A DNA stretch of 64,000 nucleotides from Saprospirales bacterium (GCA_016711605.1 JADJSS010000020.1:1-64000), one strand, 5' to 3'; counted from the stretch's first letter, positions 29,403-38,801 are shown. The notes: generated by a model from the letters alone, not told the origin. Program-made: numbers and translations.

Positions 29403-31310
29403 ATGGGAAAAATAATAGGAATCGATTTAGGTACAACCAACTCATGCGTTGCCGTAATGGAAGGCAACGAGCCAGTGGTCATTACAACAGATGAAGGTCA
29501 ACGCACGTTGCCATCAATCGTAGGTTTTTTGGATAACGGCGAACGCAAAGTAGGCGCACCTGCAAAACGTCAAGCAATTACCAATCCAACCAACACAGTT
29601 TCGTCTATCAAACGTTTCATGGGAAAACGTTTCAGCGAAACTTCTAAAGAAAAAGATTATGTATCATACGCAGTAGAAAAAGGCGATAACGATACCGTTC
29701 GTGTACGTTTACATGACAGATTGTACACACCACAAGAAATTTCAGCCATCATTTTGCAAAAATGTAAAAAAATGGCAGAAGACTATTTAGGTCAAACAGT
29801 TAGTGAAGCAGTTATCACGGTTCCTGCATATTTTAACGATGCTGAACGTCAGGCAACAAAAGAAGCTGGTTTAATTGCTGGTTTAGATGTAAAACGTATC
29901 ATCAACGAACCAACTGCTGCAGCTTTAGCTTATGGCTTAGATAAAGGTGGAAAAGATATGAAAATTGCCGTTTACGATTTAGGTGGTGGAACGTTTGACG
30001 TTTCTATGCTTGAATTAGGTGATGGTGTTTTTGAAGTAAAATCTACCAATGGTGATGTGCACTTAGGTGGTGACGATTTCGATCAAATTATCATGGAATG
30101 GTTGGCAAATGAATTCCAGGCAGAAGAAAGAATGGATTTACGCAAAGATCCAATGGCTTTACAACGTTTGAAAGAAGCAGCTGAAAAAGCAAAAATTGAA
30201 TTGTCTTCTTCTAATGAAACAGAAATCAACTTACCATATATTACTGCTGTTGATGGTGTTCCAAAACACTTAGTAAAAAAATTATCGCGTGCAAAATTCG
30301 ATCAATTAACAGAAAGATTAGTAGAACGCACATTAGAGCCATGTAAAAAAGCATTAAAAGATGCTGGTTTAAGTATTGGTGATATTGATGAAGTAATTTT
30401 GGTTGGTGGTTCAACACGTATTCCAAAAATTCAGGAAGCTGTAGAAAAATTCTTTGGTAAAAAACCATCAAAAGGTGTAAATCCAGATGAAGTAGTTGCC
30501 GTTGGTGCAGCAATTCAAGGTGGTGTTTTAACTGGTGATGTAAAAGATGTTTTATTATTAGATGTAACACCTTTATCATTAGGAATTGAAACGTACGGTG
30601 GTGTTTTCACTAAATTAATTGAATCAAACACAACGATTCCAACTAAAAAATCGGAAACATTCTCAACTGCATCAGACAATCAACCTTCAGTAGAATTAAA
30701 CGTGTTGCAAGGCGAACGTTCTATGGCGAAAGACAACAAAAGCTTAGGTCGTTTCCACTTAGATGGAATTCCATCTGCACCACGTGGTGTTCCACAAATT
30801 GAAGTAATTTTTGATATTGACGCGAACGGTATCTTAAGCGTAACTGCAAAAGATAAAGGCACAGGAAAAGAACAAAATATTCGTATCACAGCTTCTTCTG
30901 GTTTAAGCAAAGAAGAAATTGAGAAAATGAAAGCTGAAGCAAAAGCAAACGAACAAGCTGATAAAGAAGCACGTGAAAGAGTAGATAAATTGAACGAAGC
31001 TGACACGATGCTTTTCCAAACGGAAAAACAATTGAAAGAGTTTGGCGATAAAATTCCGGCTGAGAAAAAAGCTGCGATTGAAAGTGCTGCTGCTGAATTA
31101 AAAACTGCGCATGCAAGTGAAAATTTAGCTTCAATTGATACTGCTTTGGCTGCATTGAATGCTGCATGGCAAGCTGCTTCGCAAGATATGGATGCTGGCG
31201 CACAAGGTGGTGCTGAACAAAACGGTGCAACTGATAATCATTCTGAAAACCAAAATGCAAACAACACAGAAGATGTGCAAGATGCAGAAGTAGTGGAAGA
31301 AGTGAAATAG
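29403..31310 (+). CDS. dnaK: molecular chaperone DnaK (Hsp70)
   Basis: A 635-residue Hsp70, the ATP-driven folding chaperone that works with DnaJ, GrpE and ClpB. The ATPase domain spans 1-380, with the phosphate loops IGIDLGTTNSCVAVMEG and IAVYDLGGGTFDVSMLE and the adenosine motif LVGGSTRIPKIQE. The linker DVLLLDVTPLSLGIET follows, then the substrate-binding domain and helical lid. The C-terminus is acidic (DVQDAEVVEEVK), close to the EEVD-type tails of Hsp70. Codon choice is less AT-extreme than in neighbouring genes, as expected for high expression. dnaJ and grpE are not adjacent. Confidence 0.98.
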   Translation: MGKIIGIDLGTTNSCVAVMEGNEPVVITTDEGQRTLPSIVGFLDNGERKVGAPAKRQAITNPTNTVSSIKRFMGKRFSETSKEKDYVSYAVEKGDNDTVRVRLHDRLYTPQEISAIILQKCKKMAEDYLGQTVSEAVITVPAYFNDAERQATKEAGLIAGLDVKRIINEPTAAALAYGLDKGGKDMKIAVYDLGGGTFDVSMLELGDGVFEVKSTNGDVHLGGDDFDQIIMEWLANEFQAEERMDLRKDPMALQRLKEAAEKAKIELSSSNETEINLPYITAVDGVPKHLVKKLSRAKFDQLTERLVERTLEPCKKALKDAGLSIGDIDEVILVGGSTRIPKIQEAVEKFFGKKPSKGVNPDEVVAVGAAIQGGVLTGDVKDVLLLDVTPLSLGIETYGGVFTKLIESNTTIPTKKSETFSTASDNQPSVELNVLQGERSMAKDNKSLGRFHLDGIPSAPRGVPQIEVIFDIDANGILSVTAKDKGTGKEQNIRITASSGLSKEEIEKMKAEAKANEQADKEARERVDKLNEADTMLFQTEKQLKEFGDKIPAEKKAAIESAAAELKTAHASENLASIDTALAALNAAWQAASQDMDAGAQGGAEQNGATDNHSENQNANNTEDVQDAEVVEEVK

Positions 31311-31315
31311 AAGAA

Positions 31316-31350
31316 AGTGATAAGTAAAAAGTTATTAGTTATTTGTAACT
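31316..31350 (+). repeat. Heptad repeats after dnaK
   Basis: Units AGTGATA, AGTAAAA, AGTTATT, AGTTATT and TGTAACT in tandem, starting 6 bases past the dnaK stop. Confidence 0.65.
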
Positions 31351-31375
31351 TGATTTTTTGCGAATTATGAAAGAT

Positions 31376-31405
31376 AAAAGCCATCGAGAAATCGATGGCT
31401 TTTTT
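31376..31405. terminator. Terminator after dnaK
   Basis: Stem AAGCCATCGA / TCGATGGCTT with loop GAAA, followed by T6 on the plus strand and preceded by A-rich sequence. It can serve dnaK and the convergent apaG. Confidence 0.85.
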
Positions 31406-31455
31406 AGTTTAGTATTTATTAGAAAGTATGGTAATTTTGAAGTAAAACAATTTTA

Positions 31456-31842
31456 TTAATTCATCTTCAAAGGTGCGGTCATAAAAAATTCAGGAATTTC
31501 TACTTGAAATAATTTACCATCAAAAAGATTGACCATTAAGTAGCTGCCGTACATTTTGCCAATGTCGGTTTTTAAATCGCAGCCAGAAATATATTCGTAG
31601 CTTTCACCAGCTTGCAATACAGGTTGTTCGCCAACTACGCCTTCGCCTTCTACTTCGCGTTTTTGTCCAAGTGCATCTACAATAAACCAATGTCTGCGCA
31701 ATAATTGCACGGTATCTTTGCTGTTGTTCGTAATAATAATTCGGTAAGCAAACATAAAATGCTGCGACATCGGATATGAATAATCCGATTGGTAGAATGT
31801 TTCTACGCTTACTTTTATTTTATGTGAAATTAGTGAAGTCAT
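31456..31842 (-). CDS. apaG: ApaG domain protein
   Basis: A 128-residue single-domain protein with the fibronectin-like ApaG fold. Family signatures are FAYRIIITNNS, QLLRRHWFIVDALG, VVGEQPVLQAGESYEYISGC and GSYLMVN. ApaG is linked to diadenosine tetraphosphate metabolism and metal ion efflux phenotypes, with no firm molecular role. TATTTTTG is present on the minus strand 12 bases before the start. It is followed on the minus strand only by the terminator shared with dnaK. Confidence 0.93.
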   Translation of the reverse strand: MTSLISHKIKVSVETFYQSDYSYPMSQHFMFAYRIIITNNSKDTVQLLRRHWFIVDALGQKREVEGEGVVGEQPVLQAGESYEYISGCDLKTDIGKMYGSYLMVNLFDGKLFQVEIPEFFMTAPLKMN

Positions 31843-31891
31843 TGTTTATATAAACAAAAATAAAGAAAAAATAGTTTCAGTACAAGCAAAA

Positions 31892-32461
31892 CTAATTTTC
31901 ATGTTTTAGGAAATGATTTACAATAACAGCCAATTGCTGTTGCGCAATTTGCAAATCATCATTCATAATTGCAATATCAAACTGATTTGCTTCTTGCATT
32001 TCAATTTCTGCTTTGGCTAATCGTTTTTCAATTTTTTCTGGCGAATCTGTGCCACGTAATTCTAAACGCTGACGAAGTACTTCTAAACTTACTGGTTGAA
32101 TAAACAACGACAACGGTTTAAATTTTAAATTCTTCATCACATTAATGGCACCAAAAACATCTACAACTAAAAGCGGAAATTTATTCAATTGGTTAATACG
32201 TTCCAATTCAGATTTTAGTGTGCCATAATACGTTCCAGCATATACCTCTTGCCATTCCAAAAATTCATCATTATGCATTTTATCTTCAAATGCTTCACGG
32301 TTCATAAAATGATAATCAACACCATCTTGTTCGCCTTTACGAATCTCGCGTGTGGTTGCTGAAACTGAATAGGAAAGTTCTGGAAACTGTAGTAACAAAA
32401 AATCACCTAATGTATTTTTTCCAACGCCTGATGGTCCTGAAAGAATAATGACTTTTTGCAT
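31892..32461 (-). CDS. gmk: guanylate kinase
   Basis: A 189-residue kinase that phosphorylates GMP to GDP. The P-loop LSGPSGVGKNT is at the start, followed by the GMP-binding SVSATTREIRKGEQDGVDYHF, GTYYGT, and the adenine/Arg region SPEKIEKRLAKAEIEM. Length is a little short of the bacterial mean (about 200) but complete. It precedes apaG on the same strand by 49 bases. A -7 element ends 3 bases before the ATG, so the mRNA is probably leaderless. Confidence 0.96.
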   Translation of the reverse strand: MQKVIILSGPSGVGKNTLGDFLLLQFPELSYSVSATTREIRKGEQDGVDYHFMNREAFEDKMHNDEFLEWQEVYAGTYYGTLKSELERINQLNKFPLLVVDVFGAINVMKNLKFKPLSLFIQPVSLEVLRQRLELRGTDSPEKIEKRLAKAEIEMQEANQFDIAIMNDDLQIAQQQLAVIVNHFLKHEN

Positions 32462-32464
32462 GTG

Positions 32465-32472
32465 CGAAGATA
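32465..32472 (-). promoter_or_regulatory. -7 promoter element abutting gmk
   Basis: Minus strand TATCTTCG, followed by CAC and the gmk ATG (3-base gap). Confidence 0.5.
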
Positions 32473-32725
32473 GAAAAAAAGTAAAAAACAGAAAAAAAGG
32501 AGTCGATTAATTTATCACAAATGAAACAACAAGATTATGGCAAAACTATTTAAAAATAACCACAAAAGAAGCTGAAGAAACTTAAGTTAAAATAAAAGAT
32601 TACAATATGTAGTTTATAAGAAAGCTCAGTTTTTTTATTGTTTTCAATTAAAACCTTTAAATTTTCTTTTTGACTTATGTCTCTTTAGTGGTAAAAAAAA
32701 TATTCGATTTTATTGAAAACAAGTT

Positions 32726-33262
32726 TTACTTAAAATTCTTCCACATCATACTTTCCATAGGTTTTGGTGTCCGTTGATTGTATTTAGCGTTTTGTTTTTT
32801 ATTATAAGCGTTTTCAATTTCACCATCAACAGCAAAATAAATTAATTGTCCAACTGGCATGCCAGCATACACGCGAACTGGATGAATGCATGAAATTTCG
32901 AGTGTCCAGTAATTGCAAAAACCAACATCACCTTTTCCAGCAGTTGCATGAATATCAATACCTAATCTACCGATAGACGACTTGCCTTCTAAAAATGGAA
33001 CATGCGCGTGTGTTTCAGTATATTCTTCAGTGCTGCCTAAATATAAAGTACCAGGTTGCAAGACATAGCCTTCTTCTGGAATCAAAATTTCTTTAATTAA
33101 ATTGTGTTTTTTGGCATCTAAAACAGCATCTTCATAAACTGCTAAATATTTAGATAAATGAACATCGTATGAATTAGTACCTAAGCATTCATGCGTGTAT
33201 GGTTCAATTACAATAGTGCCTTTTTGCATTTCATTTAAAATGCCTTTGTCCGTTAAAATCAT
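32726..33262 (-). CDS. dcd: dCTP deaminase
   Basis: A 178-residue trimeric enzyme that deaminates dCTP to dUTP for thymidylate synthesis. Family motifs: LGTNSYDVHLS, LQPGTLYLGSTEEY, FLEGKSSIGRLGIDIHATAG (nucleotide-binding region), and FCNYWTLEISC with the catalytic Glu. The C-terminal tail with KYNQRTPKP closes the active site. I take ATG 33262; the frame is open 5 codons further, but the -7 element ends exactly 4 bases before 33262. About 260 bases of AT-rich spacer to gmk show no feature. Confidence 0.94.
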   Translation of the reverse strand: MILTDKGILNEMQKGTIVIEPYTHECLGTNSYDVHLSKYLAVYEDAVLDAKKHNLIKEILIPEEGYVLQPGTLYLGSTEEYTETHAHVPFLEGKSSIGRLGIDIHATAGKGDVGFCNYWTLEISCIHPVRVYAGMPVGQLIYFAVDGEIENAYNKKQNAKYNQRTPKPMESMMWKNFK

Positions 33263-33266
33263 GGTA

Positions 33267-33274
33267 CAAAAATA
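33267..33274 (-). promoter_or_regulatory. -7 promoter element abutting dcd
   Basis: Minus strand TATTTTTG, exact consensus, then TACC and the dcd ATG (4-base gap). A TTG lies 17 bases further upstream. Confidence 0.6.
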
Positions 33275-33329
33275 CAAATGAATTAATAAAACAATGAATT
33301 AATTTAGTAATGAAAACATTAAAATAAGA

Positions 33330-33354
33330 AAGGCGAATACCGTGTATTCGCCTT
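33330..33354. terminator. Terminator after the two-component operon
   Basis: Stem AAGGCGAATAC / GTATTCGCCTT with loop CGT, 40 bases past the response regulator stop on the minus strand; T-rich sequence follows on that strand. Confidence 0.75.
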
Positions 33355-33393
33355 TCATTGTTACTATTATTAAATTCTTTTATTATTACATTA

Positions 33394-34107
33394 TCATGCT
33401 AACTGGTTTTCTACCATTTTATAACCTTGTCCGTGTATATTTAAAATTTGAAGTGATTCGTCATCTTTCAAATATTTTCTGATTTTTGAAATGAATACAT
33501 CCATACTGCGTGCTGTGAAATAGCTATCATCTTGCCACACATGTTTTAGTGCAACTTCACGTTCCAGCACTTGGTTTTTCTTTTCAAAAAACAAGCGCAG
33601 CAATTCATTTTCTTTAGTTGTTAATTTTATTTCCACACCTTTCACAAATATTCTGTGATTTTTATAATCTAATCTTGATTCGCCAGCTTTGTATTCATCT
33701 AATGCTACTTCTACTTCGTGTTTTTCAGTTCTGCGTAAAATAGCATTCATTTTCAATTCCAGAATTTCCATGCTAAATGGTTTTGTAATATAATCATCAG
33801 CACCAATCGTTAATCCTTTTATTTTATCTTCTTTCAACGATTTTGCTGTTAAGAAAATAATCGGAATTTCTTTATCGTCTTTTCTAATTTCTTCAGCGAC
33901 AGCAAATCCATCTTTTTTTGGCATCATCACATCTAATAATACAATATCATACTCATTTTTTCTGAATGCAAAAAGACCTTCAACACCATCGCGTTTCAAC
34001 TCAACTTCAAAATTTTTATGTTTTAAATACTCTTGTAATAGAGTTCCTAAGTTTGGATCGTCTTCTACTAAAAGTACTTTCTTTTTGTTAACTGTTGCTG
34101 TGCTCAT
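33394..34107 (-). CDS. OmpR-family response regulator, RprY-like
   Basis: A 237-residue two-component regulator. Receiver domain 1-125 with the acidic pocket VEDD, the phosphoacceptor Asp59 in IVLLDVMMP, Thr in IIFLTAKS and Lys in YITKPF. The C-terminal winged-helix DNA-binding domain (about 140-235) carries LTTKENELLRLFFEKKNQVL and SMDVFISKIRKYLKDD. The upstream kinase gene ends 19 bases before its start, so the two form one operon. Pairing and sequence style are those of the Bacteroides RprX/RprY system. Target genes cannot be inferred. Confidence 0.92.
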   Translation of the reverse strand: MSTATVNKKKVLLVEDDPNLGTLLQEYLKHKNFEVELKRDGVEGLFAFRKNEYDIVLLDVMMPKKDGFAVAEEIRKDDKEIPIIFLTAKSLKEDKIKGLTIGADDYITKPFSMEILELKMNAILRRTEKHEVEVALDEYKAGESRLDYKNHRIFVKGVEIKLTTKENELLRLFFEKKNQVLEREVALKHVWQDDSYFTARSMDVFISKIRKYLKDDESLQILNIHGQGYKMVENQLA

Positions 34108-34126
34108 TTTTTAATAATTTATGTGA

Positions 34127-35641
34127 TTAATTTTTATTTTCTATTGGAAGAAGTATCGTAAATTTAGAACCTTCTTTTATTTTACTTTCAACTTTAATTT
34201 CACCGTTATGTTTTTCTATAATTGATTTTACATAACTCAATCCTAAACCAAAACCTTTGTTATCATGTACGTTTCCTTTGGTTACGCGATAAAATTTATC
34301 GAAGATTTTGTGTTGATCTTCTTTCGACAATCCAACACCATTATCTATTACCTCAATTTGTATGCCTATTGGCACATTCAAAGTGTTAATTTTTATTAAT
34401 GGTGTTTTATCGTTGTATTTTACAGCGTTATCAATCAAATTATTTATAACATTAGTGAAATGCATTTCATCTACTTTAAATATTGAATGAATGGCATTTA
34501 AATTCAACTCAATTTTACCATCTAATTCTTGTAAGATTAACTGAAAATGATTTGATGTAGATGTAATTATTTGATGAATATCTCTATCTTCTAAATTTAA
34601 TTGCAACTCGCCTTTTTCTAAACGCGCCAACTGCAACACTTGCTCAACGTGATTATATAATCGCTTGTTTTCTTCAAAAATAATGCCTGCATACTTTGAG
34701 CGATTTTCTTCTGATGATGAAATAGAATTATCTTTCAGCATTTCGCTGGCAATAGAAATTGTGGCAATTGGTGTTTTCAATTCGTGCGTCATGTTGTTGA
34801 TGAAATCTGTTTTCATGTCAGATAATTTCTTTTGCTTAAAGATGATTTGGAAAGTTAGCATAAATGCAGCAACCACCATTAAAAAAAAGATAGAAGACGA
34901 TAATATCAAAGGCGACATGGAACTGTACAAGTATTTTTTTCGCTCAGGAAAAATGAGTTTCAGCGTTTTATTATCATCAAACATACTTCTTCTGAACAAA
35001 TCAATAGTATAAGTAGATTTGTACAATTGCGTCATCGAAGTGTTTTTTGATAACAACACAAAATTATTGGGTGCATACTCTGTAACGCCATAATTTACGC
35101 GTGTTTTCAAACCATGTTCTTCTAAACAATGCGTAATAATTTCTTTTAATTTTCCGGTATCCAGCAATTCGGTAATGGGCCGCAAACTCGTCATTTGCTG
35201 CGCCATGAATTGTTGTAAATTATCAATATCGATAGATGGTGCGTTCGTATTCGGTATATTTTTTTGAGTTGAATTGTATGGCGAATACAGTTGATTATCA
35301 TTTCCGTTTTGCAAGGAAAAATTATCTAACATACTTGGATCTTTTACTCTAAATTCATTTGAGTAACCAGTAGTATCTAAATATTCTAAAATAATTTCGC
35401 CACTTTCATTGGTGTGCAACGAACTTTGAAAAGAAGTATGCACTAAATTAGAAACCAATGGCTGATACGATAAATCTTCAATTTTGGTACTCATATCGTT
35501 CATGGCTTCAAACACGGTTTTGTCAAAATCCTGCTCGCGCGATTTGATAGCATTTTTCAACCAAAAAATTTGGACAATACCAATTCCGAACAATCCTAGG
35601 AAAAGTAAAATAGCAGTGAGTAAGAGTACATTTTTATTCAC
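34127..35641 (-). CDS. sensor histidine kinase, RprX-like
   Basis: A 504-residue membrane kinase. Transmembrane helix 1 is at about 5-28, a periplasmic sensor of about 210 residues follows, and helix 2 is at about 247-270. The HisKA domain has the phosphoacceptor His in NNMTHELKTPIATI (about residue 285), and the ATPase domain has N-box INNLIDNAVKYN, G1 EVIDNGVGLS and G2 GFGLGLSYVKSI. The sensor has no recognised Pfam-like domain. The start is GTG at 35641; no ATG lies close by. It is first in the operon with the OmpR-type regulator. Confidence 0.9.
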   Translation of the reverse strand: MNKNVLLLTAILLFLGLFGIGIVQIFWLKNAIKSREQDFDKTVFEAMNDMSTKIEDLSYQPLVSNLVHTSFQSSLHTNESGEIILEYLDTTGYSNEFRVKDPSMLDNFSLQNGNDNQLYSPYNSTQKNIPNTNAPSIDIDNLQQFMAQQMTSLRPITELLDTGKLKEIITHCLEEHGLKTRVNYGVTEYAPNNFVLLSKNTSMTQLYKSTYTIDLFRRSMFDDNKTLKLIFPERKKYLYSSMSPLILSSSIFFLMVVAAFMLTFQIIFKQKKLSDMKTDFINNMTHELKTPIATISIASEMLKDNSISSSEENRSKYAGIIFEENKRLYNHVEQVLQLARLEKGELQLNLEDRDIHQIITSTSNHFQLILQELDGKIELNLNAIHSIFKVDEMHFTNVINNLIDNAVKYNDKTPLIKINTLNVPIGIQIEVIDNGVGLSKEDQHKIFDKFYRVTKGNVHDNKGFGLGLSYVKSIIEKHNGEIKVESKIKEGSKFTILLPIENKN

Positions 35642-35772
35642 GAATTAAAATTAAGGTTCTAAAACAATTTAAAACGTTAACAATTCTTAAAGTGCAGATA
35701 TATTGAGAAAAAGTGAAAGTGATTTATAGTTAGATTCTAGGTTCTTAAAAACCTTGAAGGTCTTTGTATTTA

Positions 35773-36648
35773 TCAATCCACATATCGCTGCAAAATCTCG
35801 CCATAAGCATCAATGCGTCTGTCGCGTAGGAATGGCCAAATGCGGCGAACATCTTCGGTACGTTGTTTATCTATCTCTATTACTGTATTTATTTCTTCTG
35901 AAGATGATGCACAGAAAATAATTTCGCCTTGCGGCCCGGCAACAAAACTTTGTCCCCAAAATTGGATGCCGTTGGTCACGCCAGTCCAGTCTGGCTCATG
36001 TCCTACTCTATTTACTGCAACCACTGGCAAGCCATTTGCTACGGCGTGTCCGCGCTGTACGGTTTGCCATGCTGTGAATTGTCGGTCTTTTTCTGCTTGT
36101 GCGTCGGTGCTTTCCCAGCCAATGGCAGTTGGATAAATTAAAATTTCTGCGCCGTTCAACGCCATGATGCGCGCCGCTTCCGGATACCATTGGTCCCAAC
36201 AAACCAGCACGCCTAATTTACCGACAGATGTTTGAATGGGTTTGAATCCTAAATCGCCTGGTGTGAAATAAAATTTTTCGTAATATGCCGGATCATCAGG
36301 AATATGCATTTTGCGGTATTTGCCTGCAATAGAGCCATCTTTCTCAAACACCACAGATGTATTGTGGTATAAACCTGCAGCACGTTTTTCAAATAAAGAA
36401 GTGACTAAAACTACTTCATATTTTTTGGCTGCTTCTGAAAAAAGTTTTGTGGTATCAGATGGAATGGGTTCTGCTAAATTAAATTGTTCTGTTTCTTCTG
36501 CCTGACAAAAATATAGACCACAATGCAATTCTTGTAGCACTACTAATTCGGCTCCTTGTGCTTTGCATGCTTCAATGCCTTGCAAACTTTTTGCAATGTT
36601 TTGTTGTATATCGCTTGTATTTGCTTGTTGTACTATTCCTACTTTCAT
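35773..36648 (-). CDS. aguB: N-carbamoylputrescine amidase
   Basis: A 291-residue carbon-nitrogen hydrolase that releases putrescine, CO2 and ammonia from N-carbamoylputrescine. The Glu-Lys-Cys triad is visible in VVLQELHCGLYF, KYRKMHIPDD and LGVLVCWDQWYPEAARIM. The tail NTVIEIDKQRTEDVRRIWPF followed by LRDRR is typical of the AguB branch. It lies 80 bases downstream of agmatine deiminase on the same strand, so both steps from agmatine to putrescine are encoded together. A nonamer-repeat stretch sits directly ahead of its start. Confidence 0.95.
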   Translation of the reverse strand: MKVGIVQQANTSDIQQNIAKSLQGIEACKAQGAELVVLQELHCGLYFCQAEETEQFNLAEPIPSDTTKLFSEAAKKYEVVLVTSLFEKRAAGLYHNTSVVFEKDGSIAGKYRKMHIPDDPAYYEKFYFTPGDLGFKPIQTSVGKLGVLVCWDQWYPEAARIMALNGAEILIYPTAIGWESTDAQAEKDRQFTAWQTVQRGHAVANGLPVVAVNRVGHEPDWTGVTNGIQFWGQSFVAGPQGEIIFCASSSEEINTVIEIDKQRTEDVRRIWPFLRDRRIDAYGEILQRYVD

Positions 36649-36651
36649 GAT

Positions 36652-36700
36652 CGCTGATTTAACTGATTTTATTTGATAGAAATGATTAAAATGATTTTTA
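36652..36700 (-). repeat. Nonamer repeats directly upstream of aguB
   Basis: On the minus strand the sequence steps in about 9 bases, AATCATTTT, AATCATTTC, TATCAAATA, AATCAGTTA, ending AATCAGCG three bases before the aguB ATG. Related stretches precede the starts at 47681 and 50801. Confidence 0.6.
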
Positions 36701-36707
36701 AAAATCC

Positions 36708-36742
36708 TTATAACTAATAACTTTATTCTTATAACCTAATAC
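36708..36742. repeat. Heptad repeats over the aguA stop
   Basis: Units TTATAAC, TAATAAC, TTTATTC, TTATAAC, CTAATAC on the plus strand (minus strand GTTATTA type). They encode the last residues of agmatine deiminase and its stop. Confidence 0.6.
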
Positions 36743-37757
36743 TTCCTTTTGGATATTGCATGGTGATGCAATGCAGCGAGCCGTGTTGCAATAATAAGGC
36801 GCTGCAATTTATACCGATTACTTTTTTTGTTGGAAATGCTTTTTGTAATTGTTCTATTGCTATTACATCTTGTTTCACTTCATAAGTTGGTATTAAAACG
36901 ATATCATTCATGATTAAAAAATTGGCGTAGGTTGCTGGCAATCTTCTGTTGTCATCAGGTGCAAAAATAGCATCTGCCATTGGCAACGGAATTAAATGAT
37001 AAGTTTGATTGTCCAATGTTTTCAATAGTTTCAGCTCTTCTTCCATTTGTTTTAATGACTCGTAATGCTCTTCGTTTATATCAGTGCATTGTACATAAGC
37101 AATGGTTTTTTCATCGCAGAAACGTGCTACGGTATCGATATGCGCATCGGTATCATCGCCTTGCAGTTCGCCGTTATCTAACCACAATACACGTTTTAAA
37201 TTGAACAATGCAATTAATTTATTTTCAATTTCTGCTTTTGAAAAATGCGGATTTCTGTTTGGTGACAACAGGCAATTTGAAGTAGTTAACAAAGTGCCGT
37301 TTCCATCGCTTTCAATGCTTCCACCTTCTAAAACCAAATCTGGAATTACTAATTTATTTGAATTATAAATTCCTAAATCAAAAAGTTGTTTGGTAATTAA
37401 GTTGTCTTTATCTGCTGCGAATTTCAGGCCCCAACCGTTGAACATAAAATCGTAAATCAAAAACTCGTTGCCATCTTGCACGGTGATGGCTGCATGATCG
37501 CGTGCCCAGGTATCGTTGATTGGCAGCTCAACAATATGAATATTGGTTAAATCAACATCCTGCAAATATAGTTTCAATTCAATAGTATCATCGCAAACAA
37601 TCAATAATTTTTGATACGATGAAATTGTTTTTATGATGTTGATGTAGCATGGAATGACTTCGTTCCAATAATCAATCCAATCAGAATTTCTGCTTGGAAA
37701 TGCAATTTGAATAAGGTCCTGATTTTCCCATTCTGCTGGTAATCGTAAAGTTGACAT
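36729..37757 (-). CDS. aguA: agmatine deiminase
   Basis: A 342-residue guanidino-group-modifying enzyme of the peptidylarginine deiminase/AguA family; hydrolyses agmatine to N-carbamoylputrescine. Motifs: TWARDHAAITV, DLVLEGGSIESDG, LQGDDTDAHIDTVARF and the catalytic Cys in HGSLHCITMQYPKG near the C-terminus. It is followed by aguB. I use ATG 37757 (MSTLRLPAEW); a frame upstream is open for 17 codons, but the -7 element stands 4 bases before 37757. Together with aguB this makes putrescine from arginine-derived agmatine. Confidence 0.95.
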   Translation of the reverse strand: MSTLRLPAEWENQDLIQIAFPSRNSDWIDYWNEVIPCYINIIKTISSYQKLLIVCDDTIELKLYLQDVDLTNIHIVELPINDTWARDHAAITVQDGNEFLIYDFMFNGWGLKFAADKDNLITKQLFDLGIYNSNKLVIPDLVLEGGSIESDGNGTLLTTSNCLLSPNRNPHFSKAEIENKLIALFNLKRVLWLDNGELQGDDTDAHIDTVARFCDEKTIAYVQCTDINEEHYESLKQMEEELKLLKTLDNQTYHLIPLPMADAIFAPDDNRRLPATYANFLIMNDIVLIPTYEVKQDVIAIEQLQKAFPTKKVIGINCSALLLQHGSLHCITMQYPKGSIRL

Positions 37758-37761
37758 GGTG

Positions 37762-37769
37762 CAAAAATA
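37762..37769 (-). promoter_or_regulatory. -7 promoter element abutting aguA
   Basis: Minus strand TATTTTTG, exact consensus, then CACC and the aguA ATG (4-base gap). Confidence 0.6.
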
Positions 37770-37846
37770 AGCTATTTTATTTATTGAACTTAAACAATTC
37801 AATATCATTTAGTATTCAAATTTGTAAATAATTTTTAAATTGTGAT

Positions 37847-38800
37847 ATGAAAAAATCAATAATCATTCTATTAATTGGAATAAAATTTATTGTAAACAGT
37901 GTTGCAACTGAAACATTAAAAAACAGCATTCAATTTGCTACCTTAGAAAAAGCAACAGCTTTATTGAACGTTAATGATATTTATACTGATAATTGGAGTC
38001 AGTTTGATATTGATTCCAGAGTACAAAAAACGAACAGCACAAAGGAAGAACAATTTAAAAACATGACATCGCAACTCAGATCATGGTCAACTGAAGAAAT
38101 TAAAAAAATAAATAAGAACCTTGAAATTATTGACAAAACAATTGCGCTAAATGAATATAAATTAAACTTGCCAAAAGAAATTATACTCATCAAATCTACT
38201 TTAAAAGATGAAGGTGGCGCAGATGGATACACACGTGGTAATTGTATTATTTTAGAAGACAAAATTATATCATTATCTGATGCAGATTTACAAAAGTTGT
38301 TAATTCATGAGGTCTTTCATATTTTAACTCGTTATGACAGTGTATTTCGTAAAGAAATGTATAGCATTATTGGTTTTAATATAATGAATGAAGTTGCCTA
38401 TCCTCAAAATTTGAAAGAATATAAAATATCCAATCCAGATGCACCCAAAAAAGACAGCTATATTACTCTAAAAAAAGACGGAATTCCAATTGAATGTATG
38501 ATGATTCTGTATTCAGACAAACAATATAAAAGTGGCAGTTTTTTTGAATATTTAAATATTGGATTATTGAAATTAAAAGGTGCAGAAAAAAAAGAAATAG
38601 ATTATAATTCAGAAGGACAAGCCATCATATATAAACTTGATGAAGTGACTGATTTTTTTGAGCAAATTGGCTTTAATACACAATATATTATTGACCCAGA
38701 AGAATCATTAGCTGATAATTTCGTTTTTGCTATTACTAATAAAAAGAGACTGCCTTCGCCTGCTATTGTTATAAAAATTCAAGAAAATCTAAAAAAATAA
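37847..38800 (+). CDS. exported zincin-type metallopeptidase-like protein
   Basis: A 317-residue protein with a signal peptide (MKKSIIILLIGIKFIVNSVA). A zinc-binding HEVFH lies in LLIHEVFHILTRYDS near residue 158. About 125 residues later DPEESLADNFVFA has the form expected of the third, Glu ligand in gluzincins. No named peptidase family was recognised. It was probably secreted to the periplasm or beyond. It is convergent with mtaB: their stops are only 1 base apart. Confidence 0.7.
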   Translation: MKKSIIILLIGIKFIVNSVATETLKNSIQFATLEKATALLNVNDIYTDNWSQFDIDSRVQKTNSTKEEQFKNMTSQLRSWSTEEIKKINKNLEIIDKTIALNEYKLNLPKEIILIKSTLKDEGGADGYTRGNCIILEDKIISLSDADLQKLLIHEVFHILTRYDSVFRKEMYSIIGFNIMNEVAYPQNLKEYKISNPDAPKKDSYITLKKDGIPIECMMILYSDKQYKSGSFFEYLNIGLLKLKGAEKKEIDYNSEGQAIIYKLDEVTDFFEQIGFNTQYIIDPEESLADNFVFAITNKKRLPSPAIVIKIQENLKK

Positions 38801-38801
38801 C

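Noticed and set aside
32462..32725. Possible short gene in the spacer between gmk and dcd
   Set aside because: Only frames of about 10-20 codons with several stops; no start with conserved product.
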